Source: a gamma proteobacterium HdN1
GTDB lineage: Bacteria > Pseudomonadota > Gammaproteobacteria > Pseudomonadales > Ketobacteraceae
Direction of reading: 5' to 3'
Length of the DNA: 64,000 bases
Assembly: GCA_000198515.1 (NCBI GenBank)
Contig: FP929140.1
Location: 4,128,527 to 4,192,526, forward strand
Position numbers and translations under genes: made by a program. A model generated the notes under the pieces. The model saw only the letters and a list, made by a program, of their open reading frames with translations, had not been told where the DNA came from and ran no database searches. Below are positions 18,094 through 27,540 of this stretch, piece after piece; position 1 is the first letter of the stretch, and each line of letters starts with the position of its first letter.

Positions 18094-18516
18094 GTGGCCT
18101 CGGCATTGGTTGAAGACTTCAACAACCGGGGTAAGCAAATCGTGGATCGCTTGGTGCGCAACGTCTGCCATAAGTCTCTCCTATTGGAAGGTAGTGAAGA
18201 GCGAATTGGACGCTACTATTCCCTATTTGTCAGACTTGCTTGCCGGAAGGTTGCAATCTACATCCGCAACAAACATGCGGCGGTCGTCATGAGCATCGAA
18301 CATTATGAAGAGCTGCTGACCATGAAAGATGCCTGTGTAAACCTAGTCAAGGAACAGCGCCGTCTCCAGCTGGAGGCGCTGGGGGATGAGTTTGACCATC
18401 TCTACCAGATGATGCAGCGGCCCAAGCACAAAATCGCGACTGAGGCATTTTTTAATGCCACGGCAGAAGACCTCAATTCTACCTACCGCCCGGCAAGACG
18501 GAAATTTCTGAATGGG
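18094..18516 (+). pseudogene. Degraded Phd/YefM-type antitoxin gene
   Basis: The frame (160 aa as read, to 18576) contains an antitoxin-like C-terminal part, AVVMSIEHYEELLTMKDACV with LVKEQRRLQLEALGDEFDHLY, after a scrambled N-terminus in which LVEDFNNRGKQIVDR resembles the Phd start. The stretch between them (CHKSLLLEGSEERIGRYYSL) does not fit the family, suggesting frameshifts or insertions. The end runs into the next remnant. There is no intact start or clear RBS. It is interpreted as the decayed antitoxin half of a toxin-antitoxin pair. Confidence 0.6.
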
Positions 18517-18751
18517 CACCGTGCTGGCGGGTGTGAACGGCGCTGGGAAGATCTCGATTCTGTGTGTTGGCTATGAAAGCAAAGGCGCCCACTATTTCAA
18601 TCCTGACGAAGCGGCTAGGATACTGTTGCAGAAAAGAGCCGCCACAGACCGGAAAAAAATTCTCTGGGGGGATGGGGCGGGAAGGAAAAGGGATATGGCG
18701 CGCTTTGCTGAATGCTTTCCAGAATCCCAGCGTGCCATCACCGATGGCTAA
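18512..18751 (+). pseudogene. Fragment of a zeta-toxin-like P-loop gene
   Basis: Only 79 codons remain. They begin MGTVLAGVNGAGKISIL, a Walker A-like motif (GxNGAGK) at the N-terminus as in zeta-toxin/AAA proteins, then GAHYFNPDEAARILLQK, which resembles the family's NPDEAA block. The sequence after about residue 45 loses similarity and stops early. Family members are about 190 aa or longer. It directly follows the antitoxin remnant, in the expected order. It is probably non-functional. Confidence 0.55.
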
Positions 18752-18950
18752 CTTAAATCAGCATCTTCCCACTCCCAACACGACCACCGCTAGTGGCTGT
18801 AGCTCAAGAGGTCGGTTTAAGGGTGCTTACACTTTTTTCGCCGCATATTGCCTCAAATTGAGAATTATTCTGATTTGTGCCACACTTTAGCTACTTTAAG
18901 CAACTCGCCAGCCTCTTTTTGAGGTTCGGATACTCGATGTTTGGAAACTA

Positions 18951-20789
18951 ATGAATACGCTCTCTCACGTTCAGCACGCCAATATCCATTATCAAATTGT
19001 TCCCGCCGATCCCTTTGCACACATCTACCAGATCAGCCTGCAAATTGCATCACCCGCGCGTGAGGGGCAGCGTTTGAACTTGCCCGCGTGGATTCCGGGC
19101 AGCTATATGATTCGGGATTTTGCGCGAAATATTATTTCCTTGCGGGCACGGCAGGGGAATCAGTGGGTTTCGGTGCGAAAGCTAGACAAAAGCACGTGGG
19201 AGCTCGGCGAAGTCAACGGCCCTGTGATTGTCGAATATGAAGTCTATGCGTGGGACTTATCCGTGCGAGCGGCGCATCTCGACCAGAATCACGCCTATTT
19301 TAACGGTAGCAGCGTGTTTCTCGCAGTGGTTGGACAAGAACACGTAAGGTGTACGTTAGATATTCAAGCGCCAAAAGGAATTGATAGCACGCACTGGCGG
19401 ATTGCAACGAGTTTGCCGGAATTTACCGCTACCCGCTATGGTTTCGGCGTTTATCAGGCCGAAAATTACGATGCGCTGATTGATCATCCCGTAGAAATTG
19501 CCGATTTTACGCTGGCAAGCTTTGACGCTTGCGGCGTCCCCCATGATTTTGTGATTACAGGCAAACACTCCGCTGATATGCCGCGTTTGAGTGAAGACTT
19601 AAAGAAAATTTGCGAGTACCAGATCCGAATGTTTGGCGAACCTGCGCCGTTCGATCGTTACGTTTTTATTCTTTGGGCGGTAGGAGAGGGCTATGGCGGC
19701 TTGGAACACCGCGCTTCTACCAGTTTGATTAGCGCGCGGGATGAATTACCAAGCATTCACGAGCGCAATACGATATCTGAAGGGTACCGCAATTTTCTGG
19801 GTTTGTGCAGCCACGAGTATTTTCATAGCTGGAATGTAAAGCGTATTAAACCTGCGGTATTTTTCCCCTACCAACTTCACCAGGAAGGCCATACTGAATT
19901 GCTTTGGGCCTTTGAGGGCATAACTTCTTATTATGACGATCTGACTCTCGTCCGGTCTGGCCTGATCAGCCCACAGAGCTATCTTGAACTATTAGGCCGC
20001 AGCTTAACGCGATTATCGCGAACTCCAGGCCGCTTACGGCAGACGTTAGTCGAATCAAGTTTTGATGCCTGGACAAAATTTTACAAGCAGGATGAGAACT
20101 CACCCAATGCAATTGTGAGCTATTACCTTAAGGGTTCGCTAGTTGCGCTTGGCCTGGATTTGCTGCTGCGCGAACTTTCCCAGCATGAAATTAGTTTGGA
20201 TACCGTCATGCTGCAATTGTGGGAGGAGTTTGGGAAAACGCAGCGCGGCCTTCAAGAAGCCGATGTTGAACGCGCAACTTTGGCAATCGTAAAAGCTAAG
20301 CTTGGGGATCTTGCAGAGGCAAGAGTGATGCGGTTTTTTCAACAGGCACTGCGCGATACGCAGGACTTTGATTTGGACGGATTGCTGCAGAGGGTGGGCG
20401 TTAGTGTTGTACGTCGCGCTGCGGATTCTCCCAACGATAAAGGAGGCGTGCCCGGCAGCGCGAACGGTATCGAACGTGTCACCCTAGGAGCGAATTTCGC
20501 CGCGGACTCTGCCGGTGCAAAGATCCAAACTTTGCTCAACGGTTCTGCTGGGCATCAAGCGGGGCTCTCGGCTGGAGATGTGGTGGTTGCGATCAATGGC
20601 ATTAAAACCGATGTAGGGCGGATTGAGAGCCAGTTAGCGCGTTTTGCAGCGGGGGAGCGTGTGAGCGTACATGCTTTTCGACGAGATGAGCTTTTTTGTG
20701 TAGAGCTTGAACTCCAGCGCGCACCAAAGGATACCTGTTATTTGCAGGTAGAGGATGAGGCTAAGTTGAGACGCTGGTTATTTGGCTAG
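18951..20789 (+). CDS. M61-family metallopeptidase with PDZ domain
   Basis: A glycyl-aminopeptidase-like M61 protein, 612 aa. The N-terminal beta domain contains LPAWIPGSYMIRDFARNI. The zinc site HEYFH has H288, E289 and H292 (LCSHEYFHSWNVKRIKP), with a probable third ligand E322 in LLWAFEGITSYYDDL. A C-terminal PDZ domain spans about residues 505-600 (GAKIQTLLNGSAGHQAGLSAGD, VVVAINGIKTD). No signal peptide is visible, so it is probably cytoplasmic. It is followed after 67 bases by fklB. The physiological substrate is unknown. Confidence 0.9.
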   Translation: MNTLSHVQHANIHYQIVPADPFAHIYQISLQIASPAREGQRLNLPAWIPGSYMIRDFARNIISLRARQGNQWVSVRKLDKSTWELGEVNGPVIVEYEVYAWDLSVRAAHLDQNHAYFNGSSVFLAVVGQEHVRCTLDIQAPKGIDSTHWRIATSLPEFTATRYGFGVYQAENYDALIDHPVEIADFTLASFDACGVPHDFVITGKHSADMPRLSEDLKKICEYQIRMFGEPAPFDRYVFILWAVGEGYGGLEHRASTSLISARDELPSIHERNTISEGYRNFLGLCSHEYFHSWNVKRIKPAVFFPYQLHQEGHTELLWAFEGITSYYDDLTLVRSGLISPQSYLELLGRSLTRLSRTPGRLRQTLVESSFDAWTKFYKQDENSPNAIVSYYLKGSLVALGLDLLLRELSQHEISLDTVMLQLWEEFGKTQRGLQEADVERATLAIVKAKLGDLAEARVMRFFQQALRDTQDFDLDGLLQRVGVSVVRRAADSPNDKGGVPGSANGIERVTLGANFAADSAGAKIQTLLNGSAGHQAGLSAGDVVVAINGIKTDVGRIESQLARFAAGERVSVHAFRRDELFCVELELQRAPKDTCYLQVEDEAKLRRWLFG

Positions 20790-20856
20790 CCATACTGGTC
20801 ATTTGCTTGGGAATCAAGCACAATTGCGCCTCAATTTCTAAACCAGTGGAATCTCC

Positions 20857-21477
20857 ATGTCGAATACCAGCCTCTCAACTCCAGCGGAACGTGCCTCTTA
20901 CGGTATTGGCCTGCAAATGGGCGAACAACTGCGCGAAGTTTTCAGCACCGTATCACTTGCTGCAGCGCTTGCAGGCATTCAGGATGCTTTCAACGATGCC
21001 GTCCCACAGCTTAGCCATCCGCAGATTGAAGAAGCCTTCGGCGTTATTCAACAACAGATTCAGCGTGAAACGGCTGAAAAATCAAAGCACCTAGCGGGAG
21101 AGGGCGAGGCTTTTCTAGCAGAAAACGCCAAGCGCGCTGAAGTTACCGTGACGGCGAGCGGCCTGCAATATGAAGTCATTTCAGCGGGTACTGGCCCCAA
21201 GCCGACGCGCAGCAGCACTGTTCGCACCCATTATCGCGGCACACTGATTGATGGTAAAGAGTTCGACAGCTCTTACGCGCGCGGCACGCCCGCCGAGTTT
21301 CCGGTCGGTGGCGTAATCGCAGGCTGGACGGAGGCGCTGCAAATCATGCCAACCGGCTCTAAGTGGCGGCTGTATATTCCGCAACATTTGGCGTATGGCG
21401 AGCGCGGTGCAGGTTCCGACATCGGCCCCTTCCAAGCGTTGATTTTCGACATCGAACTACTCGACATCGTACGCTAG
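20857..21477 (+). CDS. fklB: FKBP-type peptidyl-prolyl isomerase FklB
   Basis: Catalyses cis/trans isomerisation of X-Pro bonds. The 206-aa protein has the N-terminal dimerisation helices of the FkpA/FklB/Mip group (ASYGIGLQMGEQLRE, AFNDAVPQLSHPQIEEAF) and a C-terminal FKBP domain from about residue 105 (VRTHYRGTLIDGKEFDSSYA, GVIAGWTEALQIMPTGSKW, IPQHLAYGERGAG, LIFDIELLDI). No signal peptide is seen, which points to the cytoplasmic FklB. Its 3' end overlaps that of the convergent tus-like gene by 21 bases. Confidence 0.95.
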   Translation: MSNTSLSTPAERASYGIGLQMGEQLREVFSTVSLAAALAGIQDAFNDAVPQLSHPQIEEAFGVIQQQIQRETAEKSKHLAGEGEAFLAENAKRAEVTVTASGLQYEVISAGTGPKPTRSSTVRTHYRGTLIDGKEFDSSYARGTPAEFPVGGVIAGWTEALQIMPTGSKWRLYIPQHLAYGERGAGSDIGPFQALIFDIELLDIVR

Positions 21478-22380
21478 ATCGGTGTTTTGCGCGGGCTCGG
21501 CATCGTTTTCCGGGTCGGTATATAGGTGGAGGCGCAAAGCCTTCACATACGGTTCTGGGGCAAGCGCCACGTCTGTGCGCTGCTTCCTTGGAACCGGCTT
21601 TTCACCTTTGGGATCTTCCCGCCAAATAATGCACTCCGGCAGGCTTGAGTCTTGGCATAAAACGATGCCAGAAATTGTGACTGCTTTGCGCATCAGCGCG
21701 CCTTCTTCGTCGCGCCAAGTTAAGTTTGCTCGCAGCTGATTAGGCAGGGGCTTTTTATACGCGAGCATGGTGCCTTCCGGAAGCTGTGCGAGAAGGTGCT
21801 CCGCCATCGCTCGCGCTCGCACCCCAAGCTTAGTTGCTAGTACCAAGGCATCTTCGCGCGAGACGGGATCAATGACCGAGTGGGTTTTTGCCCACGTCCA
21901 GCTGATGGATTCGAGATTTTTAGGAAGAATGCGTATTTGCGCGTAGCAGCGCAGCAAGTCCAGCCTGCTCAAATGGGTGCGCTTCAGGGCCAGCGTTAAT
22001 TCATCCGTGCGGATGCCTTCAATGGCAAGTACGCGCTCAACCTGTCTATCCAGGCGCGTTTTTTTTCCATCCTTCATATATTCACGGATTTTTTGCACCG
22101 CTTGCTGGAAGTCATTTTTCGCGGCATTGAATTCGATTGCCCGTTCCAACGTGGTAGGGGAGCCGCACAAGATTCCTGCGCTTGGGAGGGTGTCGCCCTC
22201 ATCGAGCCGCCAGAGTTGTGTCATGGCTGCAATGGCAGCGGGGCGATCGGTCAGAGTTTCCCATCCAGGGAGGATATGGGGCAGGTCAGCATCCTGCTCT
22301 ACAGCCCGCGCAAAAGCGCGGCAGGATTCGGTCAGTACATCAAAGTGATCTGCAAGGTTCATGATCAGTGGCGCGAGCAT
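21457..22380 (-). CDS. tus: Tus-family replication terminus-binding protein
   Basis: A 307-aa protein resembling Tus, which binds Ter sites and blocks replication forks from one direction. Regions I align with E. coli Tus from memory are AGILCGSPTTLERAIEF (Tus PGVLCYQVDNL), SISWTWAKTHSVIDPVSREDAL (Tus RFGWANKHIIKNLHRDEVL) and the C-terminal VKALRLHLYTD (Tus PRLHLYVAD). The length and block order agree. The start is supported by AAGGA 7 bases upstream. Similarity is moderate, so Ter binding is inferred. No Ter site was located by eye. Confidence 0.72.
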   Translation of the reverse strand: MLAPLIMNLADHFDVLTESCRAFARAVEQDADLPHILPGWETLTDRPAAIAAMTQLWRLDEGDTLPSAGILCGSPTTLERAIEFNAAKNDFQQAVQKIREYMKDGKKTRLDRQVERVLAIEGIRTDELTLALKRTHLSRLDLLRCYAQIRILPKNLESISWTWAKTHSVIDPVSREDALVLATKLGVRARAMAEHLLAQLPEGTMLAYKKPLPNQLRANLTWRDEEGALMRKAVTISGIVLCQDSSLPECIIWREDPKGEKPVPRKQRTDVALAPEPYVKALRLHLYTDPENDAEPAQNTDLAYDVE

Positions 22381-22499
22381 GTTGCGTTCCTTTTTCCGAG
22401 TAAGTACCGCTTAAGATAATATACCATCCCCGCGTCAAGCGTCCCTGCAATAACGCTAGGTTAATCAGGCGTCGGTGGGGCAGGCAAGCGCAGTATCAG

Positions 22500-23411
22500 C
22501 TATTTTTTTGCGACCTGTGGTGGAACCACAAAAGCCGGATCGAGCCGCTCATTAAACCAATTAATTCGCCAGTCAAGATGCGGTCCCGTTGCGCGCCCAG
22601 TCGAACCGACAAGCCCGATTACATCGCCCCGTTTGACTTCATCTCCCACGCGAACGATGACCTTCGACATATGAATGTAACTGGAAAATAGCCCGTGGCC
22701 GTGATCCAATATGAGCGTGCCGCCCGAAAAATACAGATCGGGCTGTGAAAGCCGGACTTTTCCACTCATCGGCGCACGAATTTTTGCGCCTTCGGGTGCA
22801 GCGATATCCAAGCCCATATGCGGGTTGCCAGGCACGCCGTTATAAACGCGCTGGCTGCCGTAAACACCGCTAATTCGGCCCTGAATGGGCCAAGTAAATC
22901 CGCTCACAAAATCCGTGCGCTTACTGTTGATCGCGCGTGCAGCATCGACAAGCGCTTGCTCGCGGCGTATGCGTTCTGCGACCTCAGGAGGGGGCGTTAC
23001 TGTTTTTTGGGGAACGCCGGTAATTCGCTGGACGTTATAAGTCCGCTGTTTAACTTTTAGCACGGTATTTTCGGACGCTTGTGAATCACTGCGGGTGATG
23101 AGTTTACTTGTGGCGGCTGCGTCTCGGCCAAACCCAAAAACAAACTGCCCTTTCTCTGTAATGATCAGCTCTTTGCCATCCAAATATGCAGCGCAGCGCG
23201 AGCTTGGACAAGTCCCGATTACCATTCCACCTTGGCTAAACGTGCCGTCAAGCCGGATTTTATTATTGAGGGTTAGAGTTTCTGCATGAGCAGGCGCGAA
23301 AGCGAATAGCCAAGGTAGTGCAGTGCTTACTGTGGCGAGTATCTTAAGGGGTTGTCGGCGTACCGCCGTGTAAATCGCGCGTTTTTTGTTATACATTGAG
23401 GTCATCTGCAC
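22500..23411 (-). CDS. Periplasmic M23-family metallopeptidase
   Basis: A lysostaphin-type peptidase fold protein, 303 aa. It has a basic N-terminus and a signal peptide ending FAPAHA, a beta-rich middle with cysteines in GTCPSSRC, and the M23 domain from about residue 175 (FTWPIQGRISGVYG). Zinc ligands are visible: HMGLD (His and Asp) and HGHGLFSSYIHMS (HxH-type). The GxxxxTGRATGPHLDW block closes the domain. With all ligands present it could cleave peptidoglycan cross-links, although it could also be a regulator of that process. The exact start among nearby ATGs (23411 or 23396) is uncertain. Confidence 0.9.
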   Translation of the reverse strand: MQMTSMYNKKRAIYTAVRRQPLKILATVSTALPWLFAFAPAHAETLTLNNKIRLDGTFSQGGMVIGTCPSSRCAAYLDGKELIITEKGQFVFGFGRDAAATSKLITRSDSQASENTVLKVKQRTYNVQRITGVPQKTVTPPPEVAERIRREQALVDAARAINSKRTDFVSGFTWPIQGRISGVYGSQRVYNGVPGNPHMGLDIAAPEGAKIRAPMSGKVRLSQPDLYFSGGTLILDHGHGLFSSYIHMSKVIVRVGDEVKRGDVIGLVGSTGRATGPHLDWRINWFNERLDPAFVVPPQVAKK

Positions 23412-23563
23412 GAGTAGTCTGGTGCGTGATAGGTTACACTTCGTATCAGCGCAATGCGAGTGCTTGAGTGCGAAACGGAAATGGCAAATCAGAAATCCCG
23501 TTGCCGCAAAGACCCAACCCGCTGGATTTTGGCGGGTGGTTGTGTACGGTATAGAGAGGAAAA

Positions 23564-25225
23564 ATGTCTCGGCAATATCTCAAAGTTCCTTACGCAGAGA
23601 AGGACCAAGCGAAATCCTTAGGTGCTCGTTTTGACGGTGCCCGTAAAGCGTGGTATGTGGACGAAGGAAGAGACATCGCGCCATTTTCGCGCTGGTTGCC
23701 AGACGGTGTTTCTGCTCCTGCTAGTACTTCTCGCCCTGCCGATCCTGAATTGCAGTTTTTTGGCACTCGATCTGATCCTGAAGGCTCGGCGTTAGTGGCT
23801 TCCGCGCAACCCACTGGTTTAGCCACCAGAGAGCAGGCACTTAGCGCAGCGAAAGCCAAGGGCGTTAGTTTATCGCAGCTTTTGGGCGGCGTTTCCACCG
23901 TGATCGCTCGTCAATTTGGTGAAGGCGTGTGGACGCTGGTTGAGGTCGTCCAAGTTCAGGCGCGCGGCCACGTCTACCTAGAGCTCTCAGAACGTGATGC
24001 GCAAGGGCAGCCGATCGCAAAAGCGAAAGGCATGATCTGGAGCGCAACCGCCAAGAAAATCCTACCGGTATTCGAACGTGAAACGGGCATGGTGCTCGGC
24101 GCAGGTATTAAATTGCTGGTACGAGCGAGACCGGTTTTTCACGCGCAATATGGATTTAGCGTTGAGATTGACGAGATCGACGCCAGCTTCACGCTGGGTG
24201 ATCTTGAAGCCCGCAAGCGTGAGATTCGTGAGCGTCTACAGCGCGAAGGTGTGTTTGAACGTAACCGCCAGCTTGCTGCACCGTGGGACTATTATCGGAT
24301 TTTAGTGATCGCACCCAACGAGGCGGCAGGTTTAGGTGATTTCCGCAAAGAAGCCGATCGACTAGCGCGCTTTGGCCTCTGTGAGTTTTCGTATGCATAC
24401 AGCCGTTTTCAGGGAGAAGGCGCCGCGCAGGAAATTGTTGCCGCGCTGACAAAGGCCTTCGCCACTTACCCCAAGAATGCACCACCCGACGCCATTGCGC
24501 TGATTCGTGGTGGTGGTGCGGTAAATGATTTGGCGTGGCTCAATGATTATGATTTAGCGCGCTGCATCTGCGATCTTCCTGTGCCCGTGCTTACCGGCAT
24601 TGGCCATGAGCGCGACAATACCCTGCCGGATGAAGTTGCGAACCAGCGTTTTGACACGCCGAGTAAGGTGGTTGCTCATATTCAAACCTTGATCGTGCAG
24701 CGCGCGCAAGCGGCGAGAGACGCCGGCGGGTTTGTATTTTCCGCGGTTGCGGCACAAGTGCAGACGGCAAACTTGGAAACCCAGCGAGCCATTATGGAAC
24801 TCCGGCATAACGCGCAGGCCCAGTTGTCAGAAGCAAAGCTCAGTGTGCCACGACTTCAGCAAGAAATAACCGCCAGTGCGCGTGAAAACTTGATGCTTGC
24901 CCAATCAAAAACAGAGCTTGGTTGGCAAGCGGTCAAGCAAAGTAGCTTAGCCAACGTACGCGCAGCCCGCCAAGCGTGTGAAGAATCGCGCAGCCGCGTT
25001 GCCGAACGTGCCGATGTTCAATTGAAAAGTGCACAGCAGCAGGCGATTGCGCTGATGCGGGAGATTACCGGGCAGGGGCCTGAAAAAACCTTGGCACGTG
25101 GTTTTGTCATCGTGCGCGCAGGCGATCAAAAGCCGGTAACTTCGCTTTCCCACGCCCAATCACTTGATCGCTTTAATGTCCAATTCAAAGACGGGGTGTT
25201 GCCCGTAGTAAAGGAGTCGAAATGA
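23564..25225 (+). CDS. xseA: Exonuclease VII large subunit with N-terminal DUF5710 domain
   Basis: Catalytic subunit of ExoVII, which degrades single-stranded DNA from both ends. The first 45 residues ([27 protein letters not shown]) form a DUF5710-type module not usual in XseA. Next come the OB-fold ([20 protein letters not shown]), the nuclease core ([51 protein letters not shown]) and a long coiled coil, ending [16 protein letters not shown]. At 553 aa it exceeds the family's roughly 450. The stop overlaps the xseB start (ATGA). Confidence 0.92.
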   Translation: MSRQYLKVPYAEKDQAKSLGARFDGARKAWYVDEGRDIAPFSRWLPDGVSAPASTSRPADPELQFFGTRSDPEGSALVASAQPTGLATREQALSAAKAKGVSLSQLLGGVSTVIARQFGEGVWTLVEVVQVQARGHVYLELSERDAQGQPIAKAKGMIWSATAKKILPVFERETGMVLGAGIKLLVRARPVFHAQYGFSVEIDEIDASFTLGDLEARKREIRERLQREGVFERNRQLAAPWDYYRILVIAPNEAAGLGDFRKEADRLARFGLCEFSYAYSRFQGEGAAQEIVAALTKAFATYPKNAPPDAIALIRGGGAVNDLAWLNDYDLARCICDLPVPVLTGIGHERDNTLPDEVANQRFDTPSKVVAHIQTLIVQRAQAARDAGGFVFSAVAAQVQTANLETQRAIMELRHNAQAQLSEAKLSVPRLQQEITASARENLMLAQSKTELGWQAVKQSSLANVRAARQACEESRSRVAERADVQLKSAQQQAIALMREITGQGPEKTLARGFVIVRAGDQKPVTSLSHAQSLDRFNVQFKDGVLPVVKESK

Positions 25226-25638
25226 CGAAAGCCCATAAAAACCAGATTGGCGAAAGCACCTCATTCAGAGAGGCTTATCGCGTTTTGCAGACGCATGCAG
25301 AAACCCTACGCGACCAGAGAGAACCAAATATCGACGAGCTTTTGGATATCGTAACGGAATCCGTGAGTGCCTACAAAGTATGCAAACAACGCATCGAAGC
25401 AGTAGAGGCGGCGTTACAAGCGGCGCTAAGCAGCGTAGAGGAGGAAGTAGTGCAGGGCGGCGCTCGCAGCACAGCAGAAAGCGCCGCCAAAAAGCATAGC
25501 AAAAGCAAGCCACTTAAACCTGCAGCATCCCCACCATTTGAAGACGCCGACGATGTGTGGTACGGAGAGATCGCGGAAGAGCAAGCCCGTAAACCGGAAA
25601 CACCGCCGCCATTTGAAGACGATGACCCGCCTTTCTGA
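25222..25638 (+). CDS. xseB: Exonuclease VII small subunit-like protein with acidic SSB-like tail
   Basis: A 138-aa protein translationally coupled to xseA. Residues 1-75 form the helical region expected for XseB (SFREAYRVLQTHAETLRDQ, IDELLDIVTESVSAYKVCKQRIEAVE, cited in parts). This is followed by a Ser/Lys linker and two Pro-Phe-acidic motifs, PPFEDADD and a terminal PPFEDDDPPF. Typical XseB is about 80 aa and lacks this tail. The last residues resemble the DDDIPF tip of SSB. XseB binds the XseA coiled coil. The identification rests on operon position plus the helical core. Confidence 0.8.
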   Translation: MTKAHKNQIGESTSFREAYRVLQTHAETLRDQREPNIDELLDIVTESVSAYKVCKQRIEAVEAALQAALSSVEEEVVQGGARSTAESAAKKHSKSKPLKPAASPPFEDADDVWYGEIAEEQARKPETPPPFEDDDPPF

Positions 25639-25655
25639 AGCGCTTCCGATCAAAA

Positions 25656-25686
25656 CAAAAAGCGGAGCCTAAGCTCCGCTTTTTGT
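25656..25686. terminator. Bidirectional intrinsic terminator between xseB and aceA
   Basis: AGCGGAGC (25661-25668), loop CTAA, GCTCCGCT (25673-25680), with an A-run before and a T-run after. It serves the convergent xseAB and aceA transcripts. Confidence 0.9.
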
Positions 25687-25759
25687 TGTTCCGGTCTCTC
25701 AACCGCAGCGCGCAATACGTGCTGCGGTTTACGAAAGCGGTTCTGCTTGTGGCAGAGGC

Positions 25760-27355
25760 TTAAGAGAACTGGTTCATCGTGTTGTCTTTGCCGCCTGCCA
25801 ACAGTGCAGATTCGCCGGCAAAGTATTCTTTGTGGTCGTCACCGATGTCGGAGCCGGCCATGTTTTGGTGCTTCACGCAAGCGATGCCTTGGCGGATCTC
25901 TTTGCGCTGTACGTTGTAAACGTAGGCCAGCATGCCTTCTTCGCCGAAGTAGCCTTTTGCAAGGTTGTCGGTGGAGAGTGCAGTGGTGTGGTACGTCGGC
26001 AGCGTGATCAGGTGGTGGAAGATGCCGGCTTGTGCAGCAGCGTCCTTCTGGAAGGACTGGATGCGGCGGTCAGCTTCAGCGGCCAGTTCCGTGCTGTCGT
26101 AGTCAACGCTCATCAGCTTAGCGCGGTCGAAGGCAGACACGTCTTTGCCAGCTTGTTGCCATGCATCGTACACCTGCTGACGGAAGTTCAGCGTCCAGTT
26201 GAAGGATGGGCTGTTGTTGTAAACCAGCTTGGCATTCGGAATTACTTCACGGATACGATCCACCATGCCTTTGATCTGGGAAACGTGCGGCTTCTCGGTT
26301 TCGATCCACAGCAGGTCTGCACCGTTCTGCAGTGAGGTGATGCAGTCGAGCACGCAGCGGTCTTCGCCTGAACCCTTACGGAACTGGAACAGGTTGGAAG
26401 GCAGACGCTTCGGACGCAGCAGCTTGCCGTTGCGGTTGATGATCACGTCGCCATTCTTCATGCTCTCAGGAGTGACTTCTTCGCAGTCGAGGAAGCTGTT
26501 GTACTGGTCGCCCAAGTCGCCAGGCTTACGCGTAAAGGCGATTTGCTTGGTCAGGCCAGCGCCCAAAGAGTCGGTACGGGCAACGATGATGCCGTCTTCA
26601 ACGCCCATTTCCATGAACGCGTAGCGAACTGCGCGGATCTTCGCGAGGAAGTCTTCATGGGGAACGGTTACTTTGCCGTCTTGGTGGCCGCATTGCTTCT
26701 CGTCGGAAACTTGGTTTTCGATCTGGATGGCACATGCACCGGCTTCGATCATGCGCTTGGCCAGCAGGTACGTCGCTTCTGCGTTGCCGAAACCAGCGTC
26801 GATGTCTGCAATGATGGGCACAACGTGGGTTTCGAAGTTCTCAACTTTGTTGAGGATTTCGGCTTCTTTGGCTTTGTCGCCAGCGCTGCGGGCAGCGTCC
26901 AGCTCACGGAACAGGCCGCCGAGTTCACGTGCATCTGCCTGGCGAAGGAAGGTGTAGAGTTCTTCGATCAGGTTGGCAACGACGGTTTTCTCGTGCATGG
27001 ATTGGTCAGGCAGCGGCCCGAACTCGGAACGAAGTGCAGCCACCATCCAGCCGGAGAGGTAGAGGTAACGGCGCTTGGTGGTGCCATGGTGTTTTTTGAC
27101 AGCAATCATTTTCTGCTGACCAACAAAGCCGTGCCAGCAACCCAGAGATTGGGTGTATTGGGAGGAGTCTTTGTCGTAGGCAGCCATGTCAGCCCGCATG
27201 ATTTTCGCAGTGTATTTTGCGATATCCAGTCCGGTTCTGAAACGGTTTTGCAGGCGCATGCGTGCCACGTTTTCGGGATTGATTGAAGCCCAGCTTGGGC
27301 CGAAAGCCGAAATTTCAGTGGCTGCTTGATCTGCAATTTGGGAAAAATTTGACAT
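25760..27355 (-). CDS. aceA: Isocitrate lyase
   Basis: Cleaves isocitrate to glyoxylate and succinate, the entry step of the glyoxylate shunt. At 531 aa it is the long form found in Pseudomonas and relatives. The catalytic block is DEKQCGHQDGK, with the active-site cysteine in a QCGH rather than KKCGH context. Other blocks are PIIADIDAGFGNAEATYLL, IQIENQVSD, IIVARTDS and LVYNNSPSFNW. The start at MSNFSQ fits the family; the frame extends 28 codons further without an RBS. A sequence block shared with the LysR gene near glcB lies about 135-185 bases upstream. Confidence 0.97.
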   Translation of the reverse strand: MSNFSQIADQAATEISAFGPSWASINPENVARMRLQNRFRTGLDIAKYTAKIMRADMAAYDKDSSQYTQSLGCWHGFVGQQKMIAVKKHHGTTKRRYLYLSGWMVAALRSEFGPLPDQSMHEKTVVANLIEELYTFLRQADARELGGLFRELDAARSAGDKAKEAEILNKVENFETHVVPIIADIDAGFGNAEATYLLAKRMIEAGACAIQIENQVSDEKQCGHQDGKVTVPHEDFLAKIRAVRYAFMEMGVEDGIIVARTDSLGAGLTKQIAFTRKPGDLGDQYNSFLDCEEVTPESMKNGDVIINRNGKLLRPKRLPSNLFQFRKGSGEDRCVLDCITSLQNGADLLWIETEKPHVSQIKGMVDRIREVIPNAKLVYNNSPSFNWTLNFRQQVYDAWQQAGKDVSAFDRAKLMSVDYDSTELAAEADRRIQSFQKDAAAQAGIFHHLITLPTYHTTALSTDNLAKGYFGEEGMLAYVYNVQRKEIRQGIACVKHQNMAGSDIGDDHKEYFAGESALLAGGKDNTMNQFS

Positions 27356-27489
27356 GAAAATTCCTCTGTTTGTCTTGCGAGTGCTTGTAACGAGTGCTTG
27401 TAACGAGGATCGCTCGGCATCCGTAGGCGTCTCGGGCAAGGGGTGCTGCTCCTCGGCCTCAGATGGCGCTTATAATAGGGGTGCCTTCA

Positions 27490-27540
27490 TCATAATTGAA
27501 ATTGATAGTTCCTATATTCGGTATTTGCAGGGTGAATACA
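27490..27540. promoter_or_regulatory. Shared element upstream of aceA, candidate LysR-type binding site
   Basis: It shares TCATAATT, TTCCTAT-A-TTCGGTATTT (17 of 18 positions) and GTGAATA, in the same order, with 42689-42742. It contains a dyad TATTC-N14-GAATA, the size expected of a LysR-type site. It starts 135 bases upstream of the aceA start codon. Function is inferred. Confidence 0.6.

Noticed and set aside
26543-27286. 247-codon + strand frame opposite aceA
   Set aside because: It is a shadow frame of isocitrate lyase without protein-like features.
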